Origin: Symbiodinium natans
Taxonomy: Eukaryota > Sar > Dinophyceae > Suessiales > Symbiodiniaceae
DNA length: 64,000 nucleotides
Assembly (NCBI GenBank): GCA_905221605.1
Contig: CAJNDS010002712.1
Span: 448,501 to 512,500, forward strand
Direction: 5' to 3'
Positions within the stretch are counted from its first letter, which is position 1; every line of letters starts with the position of its first letter. Made by a program: the position numbers and the translations under genes. The notes under the pieces were generated by a model that saw nothing but the letters and a program-made list of their open reading frames with translations, did no database searches and was not told where the DNA came from. Shown here in pieces: positions 35,301-45,525 of this stretch.

Positions 35301-38300
35301 TGTTTCAAACCTGTTGAGCCTTGTGCGGGTTTGGCATAACAATGCAATGCCCCTCTTCGTTGAACAGTGCAGTATGATGATGCATCAGGTCTGGGGGGGA
35401 CTTGCATTGTGCGGTGTTGCAAATGACATGATGACGCTCTCGCTTCGGTCCCGAGCTGTCTTCTGCTTTAGGGCTGGGATCGTGCTGCCGCCGCAGTAAC
35501 ATCGCCTCCTCAACCCTCAACCCTCAACCCTCAACTCTAAACCCTAAATCCTGAACCCGAGACCCTTTCCTACGCTCCCCTCCTTCGTTCACCAGACTTG
35601 GGGTGGTATGTTTGCCCCAGGAGCTCGTGCCCAAAGCCATGCAAGACCTTGGCAAAGAGCTAAGTCCCAGGATGGCCGGGTGGGGTAGGCCCAAACCCCT
35701 GAGAAAAAGACCCAAACCCGGAGCATCCCAAGCTCCATGCGGGGCGTTTTCCGGGTTTTCAGGGTGTTGGCCTGGGGATGCCATCCACGTCAAGCTTCGG
35801 CTGCCTCTTTCTCAGAAAGTTAGCCGGGGGGTTCGAAAGTTGAGGTCGCCATTTGTAGGTTTGGAGCACAAGGTATCCACAACCCGGACGAGCAGGCAGT
35901 GGCTAAGATCACCGATGAGGCTGGGCATAAAGTGCGCTGTGGACAGTTACGTAGCTTCGAAAGTTACATGATGCATAGAAGTCCTGTTAAAGCTCGACAC
36001 CCCCCAAACCTGAAGCGCCCGAAAGCAGGTGGCGCCGTACTCGCAGCTTGACCTCAATGACTTGAAGGACATCTTAGAGACCCTCGGCGAAAAAGGGTTT
36101 TAGGGTTTAGGAGAGACCATTGGGCCCGAGCTTAAAGATCTATGTCGGCGATACAGTTGCTTCTGTTTCGGGTTTAGGGTTTCTTTTTTCCCAGCGGCGT
36201 TGTTCTGGGTTTTGCTGTCGAGTATTCCGTTTCTCGTTTGCAGATGATTCACACAGCGATAGCTTGCTAAATGATGCTTCTGCGCGAGTACCTTTGCTAG
36301 TATGTGCGGTCTTCCAAGACTGATGACCTTTGAAGCTCTAAAGAATGCTGAAACCGCGCGCAAAACGCAGCGGTCCGTGTACGCTTTCCCGGCATTGCCT
36401 TCAGTCCGTGGTTAAAAAGGGGTCATTTTCTACCCTTGGTCTGGGGTCCCGAACTTTAGGGCAGATGTAGATCCTTTCCATACTTCCCCACTCAAAGGGT
36501 GAGGTTGACGAGAATTGCGCCAAGGAAGTGGCTGGACAAGGAGCACGGTGCCCAGCATGCGTCACGTAGGGTTTGCAGGGTTTAGGCTGGCGGGTGACCT
36601 GGGCAATCCTGCCAAGGATTGCCAAGGTTGTGCGTGTTTGACGTCTTGCAGCTCCAACGGACAGGCTTGAAAACCGCACAGCCCAGGTTTGAAAGGCCTG
36701 AAAAATCCAGGGTGCAGGGTTGCAATGGAGTGTCCTGTTGAACCACGGGACGGCGGCGGCAACTCCCAAGCTTCGGTAAGAATCCGCCCAAGCCCTAAGA
36801 ACACGTGTGTTTCGGACAGCCTTGATCTTGACTGCCGAGCTCTTGAAGCCCAAAGAGCCGTGACCCCAAAATTCGAGTAAGAGCAGGTTGTCAACCCTAG
36901 ACCAGCTCTCCTTCCTGGAGAGAAGTGGCACTCGAACCAGAACCTCCCAAGCAAGTACATGGCCGAGGCGTGAAGCCATGGAGGCGATCTTCAAATCCAT
37001 GGATCAGGCCTTACCTCCGAGATCCTCCGTGCACTTGTTCAAGCTTTAAGGTCTTCTTGTCGAGATCTACCGAAGAAGGGAAGGGAAGAGGGAGATAAGG
37101 GAGTTCTGAATCGCCCTCCATCTCGCGAGGACTCCAATGGCAAGGTCTCCATCAAAGAGCTTTGCCTGTATCTGGCCGCGGGCTTAGTATTGCGTGTTCC
37201 GAGCACCATGCCCACCACCTCCCTAAGCCTGGAAACCCTACGCCAAACCTCTTGGGCGCCATCATGGAAGTGGGTTCGCATGGGCTGGCTCTGCGTAGGC
37301 GAGGGAGCAGCCCAGACCAGTGAAGCCCTGAAACCCTGAGCCCTAAAGTAAAGTTCTTGCCAAGTGGAGTTATTTTTTTGGTACTTGCGTTTTGATGCTC
37401 GTACATAGTTTTCGTCGGCCGGGGGTGTGATTAGGAAAGCCTCTAGTTTTGTACATGTTCATAGATTAACCGTTGTTGTCTCAAAAAATCTTCATGGGAG
37501 AACAGCGCAGTTCTTTGCGTTTTCGACTCGGCTGCTTTCAGGTTTAGCCTTGAGAGCAGCCCAGCCAACAGCAAGAGTCAGCCAAGGGCGCTATCGGCAT
37601 CGTTCCGGTGCGCACGCGCGTGAAGGAGGCAGCTGTGCCCCAAACCCTAAACCCTAAGCCCTAGTTAACAAGCAGTGCGGGTGGCAAAAAGACACTGAAC
37701 TCTAAACCCTTCGGATGTCTGGAAGTTGAGGTTGACCCCAATGCTCTTCTGTCATTCCGCGTGGTTCTTGCGCATAAACGGTTGCTGCACCAGGCCTCGG
37801 AAGTTGGAGTGGGTGCTCTTTTTTAGGGGTTTAGGGTTTAGGCTTTCGGTCGTAGCCACGAGTGCTAGGGTCTGAGAGTGTTGCTGACACTTTCCGGCCA
37901 GGACATCATAGCCCGGACTAGAGTGTTGGAGCATCTCGAGATGAGATGTCGATGAAATGTAGATGTATGCTCAGCTGTCGCCCTGGTAATCTGGAAAGTG
38001 CTGAGGGCGAGAGCTTTCGACTCGGAGAAGGACTTTGCAACAGCATCCCCTTTTGAAGTCTCGAACCTCCCCCAAGTTGCCTAAGCCCCAAAACCCTAAA
38101 CTGCAAGCGAGCAGTTGCAGGTGGTGGACCTCATTGATGTTGATAAGAGTGGTCTGGCTCTCAGCGCGTTTGCCTTGCCAGTCCGCGATTGAATCTTCCA
38201 CGAAGACATGTGTTTGTTTGTGACAGAGCAAAGGCAATTGCATGAAGGATAAGGGTCCCTAATGAGCTGGGGAAGGGAAAGCTGTGCAGTTGTGTAGCTC

Positions 38301-38880
38301 TTGGCCGTGACGTGGATACGTGACACAACGGATGCAAAGAAAACCAGCACAACAGCACATGCACAGTGGAAGTTTCTTGATTGACCCCAACAGCCACCAT
38401 TTCCACAGATTCGTTTCATAAGTTGATGTTCCGTGTACTGGCCCACAATGCATAAAAAGAGTCCCACGGACCCTGGCCATATAGACCTAAGTCAACAAGC
38501 AGGTACGTTGGAGTATGAGGAGGTGGCATGGGGCCCGGAGTATACTCTGGCCTTCGTTTTGGATCAAAGTCTTGCCCCGGCATGTTTCCTCACTAGTTTG
38601 TGGTCGTCACCATTGTGGTCGTGGCAGTGGTTGCTTTGATTAGTAGTGCAGAGTAGATGGTGCTGGTGGTGATGGTGGTGGTGGTGGTGGTGGTGGTGAT
38701 GGTGATGGTGGTCCGACCGGTAGTGGTGCTGTTGGTGCTGCGAGTGGTGCTGCGTGGAAGATGCTAGTGCCGTTGGCTCTCACTCAGACACGGCTACACG
38801 AGCAGCCCACCTTTGGGCCTCAGAGCATCGATCGCCAAGAGAGCTTGGAGTTCGGGTTGGAAGGCATCACTGACATGTAG
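32307..38880 (+). CDS. Second multi-exon EF-hand calcium-binding protein, partial
   Basis: Exons traced on +: 32307-about 32403 (basic, then AQMAHVTDDKDK, GC donor; weak link); 33968-34015 (EWGFLSQAAQYLERLK); 35074-35136 (VQATSRCFDRLKNPDTKLLA); 35621-about 35672 (ELVPKAMQDLGKELSPR); 36029-about 36096 (YSQLDLNDLKDILETLGEK); 36976-37007 joined to 37130-about 37189 (MEAIFKSMDQDSNGKVSIKE, canonical loop DQDSNGKVSIKE); 38108-38151 joined to 38503-about 38535 (loop DVDKSGTLEYEE); 38803-38880 (SLEFGLEGITDM then stop). Both complete loops are textbook EF-hands, each split by an intron inside the loop. The 35074 and 35621 exons join in phase. Architecture resembles a multi-EF-hand calcium sensor. The start is unknown and intermediate exons are missing, so size and partners cannot be given. 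Confidence 0.6.
35013..35050. repeat. Poly-C tract
   Basis: An almost uninterrupted C-run just upstream of the exon at 35074, in intron sequence of the second EF-hand gene. It follows a protein-like stretch at 34930-35010 (CSEFESDFKLNYFDVGKVTG) that may be an additional exon. Confidence 0.85.
38650..38715. repeat. GGT/GAT trinucleotide microsatellite
   Basis: Imperfect (GGT)n with GAT interruptions in the last intron of the second EF-hand gene. Confidence 0.85.
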
Positions 38881-41800
38881 GTTTAGGGTATGTCCCGAGC
38901 CCTGCTTGCAAGCCAGACCCTGCCTCAATCGAGGGTTTACTGCAACTGTCCCCCCTTGCCCCTACGTTGTCAAGGTTTTTCAACCCATAACGCAGTCGAA
39001 CCAGTATGCGCGGCCGCGCGGGCTTCCTGTTTGCAGCTGCGGCTGTGCTGATTCGAGCTGCCGTGGACTCCTGGCGTATCCCTGCAGGGCCTGGTTCCTT
39101 GTTGCTCCAAGCCTGCCCTCGCCCTGGGACCTTCTTATGCGATCCATTATTTCGCTTCTAGAGAAGGTTTTAGTTTTTCAAGTTTTTTGTGGATAGACGG
39201 AAGCCTTAGCATCTCCTTCTGGCAAGGGCCTTGCGGCCCATTAGGGTCTTGGACCCTGTGGGAGGAGGCTGATGGTGTTAAAGTTGGAGCTTCAATGGGT
39301 TGGCGGGCTTCTGGGTTAGGGTGCAAAAGGGCTTCTGGGTTACTGTGCAAAAGGGCACAGGGTTTGGCAGGATTGTTGGGTCGCCGTAGAAATGATGGGG
39401 TAGGACAATTTTGGCTGGTGTGCGCCGTGTCCTTGTCTTCTCTTGTCTTTACCAGAACTGTTTCTGAAAACTTCCCCTGGCCCACATCAAAAAGAAGCTG
39501 ACGACTTTTCAACTTGAACTTGCAACACGAAACAGCCCTCAACCCTAAAGTCATTATTAGGCGCCCTTTATCCGAGATCTCCTTTCTGCTTGCCATTGCA
39601 CTTTACTGGGGACCGTGGGGACCCGCTGTTGTAATCAGCTCCAATCATTAAAGGGGTGTTGTTGAGGCTGATATGGAACCCAAGCTGTCGACAGCATACA
39701 GCCACACCCTAAACAAAGAACGAACCGAGTATTATCGCAAAGCCCAAACCTGTACTATCCCAACATCGATACCCTGGACCTTAGACTCGGAACCCTAAAC
39801 CCGCAACCCTAAAATCGGAACCCGAAACCTAAACACGGAACCCTAAACCCTAAACGCGGAACCATGAACCCGGAACCCTGAACTTGACACCCTAAACCCT
39901 AAGCCCTGAAATCTATACTGTAAACCCCAAACCTTAAGTCCAAAGATGTCCAGAAGTCAGAGTGAGGATCCGGCCTTCGCGGGCCCGCTGTGGCGGCGCC
40001 GGCCTTTAGCGGCGGCGCTGGTTGCAGGCCGAAGCCCTAAACCCGAAACCCTAAAGCCCCCCCCCAAACATGTAGTCCGAACGCGATGTCCTACCATGAA
40101 TGCCCTCTGGGCGATATCCCCTGTAGCCTTACACTGCTCGGGGGTGACGTTTCTCCTTTTCAGTTCCGACCCAGTACCCCGCATTGCTGTGGCTAGTCGG
40201 GTGGCAAAAAAAAAACCCTAAACCCGCAACCCTAAACCCTAAACCCTAAACCCTAATTCCTCAACCCTAAACCCTAAACCCTGTGTTCCCCGCAGAGCCC
40301 GGGCCAAGTGCAGAGCCTTCACAGGCCTTTCCTCGCCTGCAGTGGCGCAGGCACGCTCTCTTTGGGGCACAGCAGGGGCCAGGTGGGGCTTGGATCTAGG
40401 CAAACAGGGTTGAGGGTGTAGGGTTGCAGTGCGAGCAGCCCCGAAACCCTTACCTGCAAACCTTAGAAACCCTGGGCCCCAAAGCGTGAACCTTGCTGAA
40501 TCCTCAGCCCTCAATCCAAACCCATCGAAGTGTGAAGGATGGTGGGCAGCTCGCTCTACTTGGAACTTGAGGGCGTGCGATTCGGTCCCCTGAGGTTCTT
40601 GGAAGGGCTTTTCGGAAAGCTGAAACCCCTCATCCTGCAGGGCCATATAGAGGACAAGTCGAGGTGGGCCCTCCCGCCCTACTCCCCTCCTCTCCGAGCC
40701 GAGGAGGATGCACCACCCGCAGAGCAGTGGCAGGCGGTTTGGGGTTTTGAAGTCATTCAGTCCTTCCTGTCAATCTCGAATTCGCGTGGGTTCATGGGCT
40801 TTAGGGTTCTAGGGTTCCGAGGTTATCGTGCAGAAGGTTGGCACATCAACCCAAGAACCCCAAAACCCTCAACCCACAGCTCTGGACTTTAAACCCTCCA
40901 CCTGCAGCCCTCGAACCCCTATGTAGAGGGGAGTGAAGAGAGACAAGAATCAAAAGCCAGGCCCTGGGGAACCGGGGCCTGAAGTTCATCGAGCTGCGCC
41001 CAGGCGCCCGGCAATATTGCTGAAAGAACTCTTGGACCAATCAACACAAGTGTGCGAGGCAAAGGCGTTGCAGCCGATGAGGTGCCCCGGGCACGCTTCC
41101 ATGATGTGGGTGCGGGTGGAGGGAAGCACAAGATGGCCGAGGCTGCAACCCCAAGCAACCCAAAAGAAAGAACAGTTCCGTGCACACGAGCCCTACACGT
41201 GGTTTTCGAAAGAGCTCCCCACCTCAGTGTCAGGGGTCGACGGTGCGAGTTCAATGGTCCGGCCGCTTGTACAGCGGCCCGGCTGAAAGCTCCCTTCTGC
41301 TAAGCTCCAAAGCTCGTGAACCCGAAGCCCGTCAAACAATGGGTGGTGTAGAGGAATCCCTCCAAGGAACCCCTGGAGCCTCGAGTAACCTAAAGCCCCC
41401 CGCTCTGAGCTTGCGCAACTCTCGCCTTCACAGACCGAAATCCCTAAACCCCATAAACCCAAAATCCCAAACACCTGCAGTGCGACGTTAGTCTGCCGGG
41501 CGGGTGGCAAGAAAGTCCCTGTTGGATCTGCTTTGGTGAGGACTCGCGTTGAGCCTTCGGGGTGATTCTCTCAGATTCTTGATGTGGGGTGGGCATTTCC
41601 CAAAATAGGGGTGGCCTGTTGCTACCCCAAATAAAATGAAATCCCGCAAGGAATCCCCCAAAAGGATGCCCCTTTGCCGAAACTCCCATGTGGGCTTCTG
41701 AAAGGAACAGCTCCCACACTCCTCGCGTGGCGAAGAACACAACCCTGGAACCTCCTCAACTGTCTGATGAAAGCCGCGTTCTGTGGAATCTTCTTTCCGC

Positions 41801-42351
41801 ATTATGGTTGACAACCGAAAGCCTGTTCGAGTGCTCTTAGGACGCTTTGTGCTCTTAAGGTCAAAGTAGAGGGGCCAAACCCTAACCCTAAACCCCGAAC
41901 CCCAAGCAAGGCAAGCAGGGCTGGAGCTACGGCCGATGCAACGACCCAGACTGTGAGCTCAGGTTCAAGGCCATCTGTTTGGGGTTTGGGGTTGGGGGGT
42001 TGGGGTTTGGGGATAGGATTTAGGGTTTAGGGCCTATTGCCACAAAGGGGGCCTCAGGAAGTCCCGCGGCTTGGGGGAGTACAAAACGTAGTACCGACAA
42101 GCTCCCTGGGGCCCTCATTCACAAATCTTGCTCACCTTGCTCTACACATCGCGATGTGCTGGCCCTGGCGCAGCTGTCCATGTTTTGCCGTCCTGCTTCC
42201 TGGGGAAACCTTTAGCTGCCCACCTGCGAAGATCCTGCTGAGGCCCATGGCTTCACATCGGCCATGCTGTCTTGCACCAGCCTTGCGTGTCCCATGCGCC
42301 ACCCTTGGGCGCAACCTAAACCCTGGTTTGGGGGGTACCCTATTTCAATGC

Positions 42352-42675
42352 TTGCAGATACTCCAGCGGGGGGGTGGGGGGGGGGGGGGGGCAGCCCCTC
42401 CATTTGCAAATACTTGGCTCAGATTTTAGAGACTGTGCTTGCGAGATCTTGAGCGGGGGGCGGGGGGGTTGGAGGGGGCGCAGCCCCCCCATTTTTGCAA
42501 ATAGTTCCGCAACAAACAAAGAACACCACACATCCCGAGCAAGTACTCTGTCTGAATATTTGCAGATACTCCAGCGGGATGGTTGGGGGAGGGCACAGCC
42601 CCCCATTTGCAAATACTTGGCTTGCATGCCAGGTCTTAGAGACTGTGCTTGTGTGAGAGATTTGGAGCGGGGTGC
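42352..42675. repeat. Direct duplication, about 110-bp arms
   Basis: The segment from TGCAGATACTCCAGCGGG through CATTTGCAAATACTTGGCT to TTAGAGACTGTGCTTG occurs at about 42352-42465 and again at about 42565-42675. A third partial block with the same AGCCCCCCCATTT signature lies between them. G-runs have expanded differently in each copy. Confidence 0.8.
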
Positions 42676-43046
42676 GTCTTGAAAAGCTTAAAAAAGGGGA
42701 GCGCGACAAGCAAATACTCGGGAGGCGTGCAGTTTCCGGACTCCAAGTCCCGTTTCGAGTCCAGGATTTGCGTGCCTCTCTCAGGACTCGCGCATGCCGG
42801 AAAGTACACGCCTGCCGTTTTGTACTTAAGCACAAAGAGCCTCCCCGTGGTTGCGGGCAGCACAAGGCCGCTCCCCGCTCAGGGTCAAGGTTAGGGCCGG
42901 TTAGGGCTTAGTGTTTTCAGTTTGTTTACGCGGATGTTCTCGCGACTGTTGATCTTTGGCAGCTGTCTCTGCAGGTCGGGGACGGGTCGACGATCGCTGG
43001 GCTGGATGAAGGCCCCTACTGTCAAGCTCGCTGTTTGGCTTTGTTT

Positions 43047-43098
43047 TCTTCTTCTTCTTCTTCTTCTTCTTCTTCTTCTTCTTCTTCTTCTTCTTCTT
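43047..43098. repeat. CTT microsatellite
   Basis: (CTT)n, about 17 units, followed by a T-run and a G-run. The Leu-only and Arg-only frames across it are artefacts. Confidence 0.95.
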
Positions 43099-43514
43099 GT
43101 TTGTTTTTTTTGGGGGGGGGGGGGCAGAGTCAGAGCCGATACCTGAGACCTCGCACCCCTTATATAAGCGGCCCTTGAAAAACCCATTAAAGACAACCAG
43201 CAGCCGGAATTTTTGGAATCGGCTTTTGCAGTTTCCGTTTCCTCGGCCAGCTCTGAAAAATGGTCTGTGAATGTCTGTGACATTTCCGCTGCTTCACGCG
43301 CTTCTTTGTTGCTTTGCTCGGCCCTTGGCATGCGGAAGAATCAAACGAGAAGGGTTGTATCACACAAGGTATCAAAGAGCAGGCGACATAAGGTGATATG
43401 GCCTTAGTTCCCCTGAAGCCCCTTAAATCCCCCCAGCCCTTGAGCCGTCCACCCTGAAAGGGATACGTGGCATGCGGGAGGGAGGCTATCGGCGCTTCCT
43501 GATCCCACCGCCGA

Positions 43515-44300
43515 TTGCCTACCAAGAAGGAGATGATGCGAAGGGCTCAACACTTGAATTCAGGTCTTCTGGCTGAGTGGCTGCTCGGACGAGTTCAGGT
43601 TCGAGCTTTTTCGTGTGGGCTCCTTCGCAGTCCAGCCTGTGCAGACCCGGCGGCAGTTGCTGTCATAGCAGTTGCTTTCAAAACTTTTGCCTTAGAAACT
43701 CCACAGCCACAGTGGCAGGCATAAGTCCCCCAGGGCAGCACGCATGGTACCGGAATATCAGAAGCCAAGAAGCGCCCCTAATCCCTGTGCTTCCTCTGTT
43801 GCTTGCGTGGGGCTACGAGGGGTGTTCAGGATGGCATGGACACCCAAGCCTTTTTCAAGCACGGTTGCCTACGGGTCAGACAACTTGGGCCGTATTGCGA
43901 CAGAAGCCGGGCTTAGCCAAGTACCACTCTGTGCGTGAGCCAGGGGATCAAGAAAACTGTAGTTTGTCTTTACGACGGAAGCTCTTCCGAGGGCAGGACT
44001 TGCAGCCTCTTCCTGACCGAGACGACATGAAGAGGAGCAGTTCAGGGCCACTCTCCGGGCACGTGGGACTACATCACTTCCAGAGTTGTTGGAAAGACCT
44101 TCGTAACGACTTTTCGCGCCTGCAAACACAATTCATGTGCCAGGAGGCTGTACAACACAGTTTTCAACAAGGTCCGCATCGCCAATGGCGAGGCGCGGGC
44201 AGCATCCCTTAGCGCATTGTCAGCTCAGGCCCTCCATCTATTTCTTCAGCTTCCAGTCTCAGCCAAGGAAGTTCCAAGAAATCTGAGTCATGAGCAGGGA
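43515..44300 (+). pseudogene. Degenerate or frame-shifted coding region
   Basis: About 785 bp free of telomere-like units carries protein-like sequence that changes frame. 43533-43724 encodes MMRRAQHLNSGLLAEWLLGR onward; 43744-43938 (another frame, ATG start) encodes VPEYQKPRSAPNPC onward; 43935-44300 returns to the first frame with KKTVVCLYDGSSSEGRT, an in-frame TGA near 44028, then VRIANGEARAASLSALSAQA to a stop near 44300. It may be a decayed retrocopy or several exons whose junctions I could not find. No domain was recognised. Confidence 0.35.
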
Positions 44301-44613
44301 CGTAGGTAGAGACATCCTGGGTTGGCAGCCTTTCTTACCGCTTGCCTCATTCAGCTCGCCGGAAGCTCTAAACCCTAAACCCTCACAACCCTCACCCTAA
44401 ACTCCCTAAACCCTCAACACTAGACCATAAACCCCAGACCCTCCCTACCTCCCTAAACCCCAGACACGCAACCAGCCAGGGCTCTACCCTCGGTACCATC
44501 GTGCTGGACGTGGTGCTCAAGCGTGTGGTTGTGTGACATGAAAAAGCTTTGTGTCCATCTTCTGGGGGGGAGAAGCTGAAAACCTAGTAGAAGGAAGAGA
44601 CTTTCCAGGAACC

Positions 44614-44781
44614 ATGCAGGGACCCCGAATCTGGAAGTTCAGGAATTCTGTTGGTGGAGGTCGGAGTAAAATGCGTGAGAGTTTTGCTAGTAAGCTAGAT
44701 AAGCTAGTGTCCGCCACTATTCTTGGGGTTCTCTTCTGGGGATGTGCAAGTTATTTTGGTTATGGAGTAGAGTTCGCCTGA
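44614..44781 (+). CDS. Small open frame with one membrane-like segment
   Basis: From an in-frame ATG at 44614 to TGA 44779-44781, 55 residues: a basic N-terminal half, then a hydrophobic stretch LVSATILGVLFWGCASYFGY near the end. The frame is open upstream to 44551. It could be the last exon of a gene whose earlier exon is near 44480-44520 (LGTIVLDVVLKRV). Unidentified. Confidence 0.3.
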   Translation: MQGPRIWKFRNSVGGGRSKMRESFASKLDKLVSATILGVLFWGCASYFGYGVEFA

Positions 44782-45229
44782 CATATTGCAGCCATTGCAG
44801 CTCTTGAGGTTTACATTCGTGCCAATAGAGCGAATGAAGAATTGTACTGGGGTTAGGCTAGGGTTCTGCTCGTGGCTCAAACCTGGGGACATCCTGATGG
44901 TGAAGGAGGCGCCATCGGTTTGCGACTTGCTGTTGGGGCTTGGCCAGACCGTTGCTGTTGGCTGAGGGAGCACTTCCGCCATGCAGCCTTGGGCTCCGAA
45001 ACCCAACGCTTTGACAGATTCGATGTTGTTGCTTCAGAGAGCGGAGCTCTTGTTTGCCTCCTGCAGTCATGGAGGGTTTCTGCCAAGCTTTGCGCAGGCT
45101 GTGTTGAGCGCAGCATCCACATCAGGCGATAGAGCTTGCAGCCCCGACGAGAGGAGGCGCTTGCTGCCTACGACATACACGTAGATAGGGCAACTGTCCC
45201 ACGGCAGGTCGGCTTTTCGTAACTGTTGT

Positions 45230-45525
45230 ACATGTGTACAGGCAGTTGCAAGCACACATTCCACACAAACATGCTGCATAGTTGGCCCGACTTGAGGCGT
45301 TGCATGGCACATCTTAAACAGGGCTGGTGGCGCCCTGTAGGAGCTTTGGTTCTTTGTAACGTGTCGATCCGTGGCCATTCCCACACTGATGAAAGGAAGG
45401 CAACCGCAAGCTGCACGCTCCCAATCCCAATAAAGCAAGAGTAACGGTGGTTACGGGCTTCTTCATGGGTAGAAGACAGCTGTGTGAGTGTACCGTTGGT
45501 GCGTCCCCTGGCATCAGCGCCGCAC
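45230..45525 (+). promoter_or_regulatory. Conserved upstream region of HET/TIR-like gene 1
   Basis: Sequence ahead of the start codon is clearly homologous to 49020-49360 (shared ACATGCTGCATAGT, GAGCTTTGGTTCTTTGT, GGCAACCGCAAGCT and GTGAGT...GCGCCG-ATG). It was duplicated with the gene. It probably holds the 5' UTR and trans-splice acceptor, but no specific site can be named. Confidence 0.5.

Larger units (their letters stand above)
38881..43500. other. Telomere-like spacer with isolated exon-like pieces
   Basis: Degenerate CCCTAAA tracts are frequent (39780-39930, 40215-40282, 41875-41905). Possible exons on +: 39946-40030 (MSRSQSEDPAFAGPLW), 40960-41030 (GNRGLKFIELRPGARQYC), 41055-41145 (KGVAADEVPRARFHDVGAGG) and 41910-41960 (GWSYGRCNDPDCELR). 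None shows a recognisable domain and they cannot be linked. A - strand frame at 43187-43331 is hydrophilic and protein-like but unsupported by any neighbour. Confidence 0.35.

Noticed and set aside
42891-43331. - strand frame of 146 codons with a poly-Arg run
   Set aside because: The CTT microsatellite supplies the Arg run. The first 48 codons look protein-like but have no supporting neighbour or domain.
45484-45525. Upstream extension of tandem copy 1 starting on GTG
   Set aside because: Eukaryotic starts need ATG, and the ATG at 45526 aligns with ATG in copies 2 and 3.
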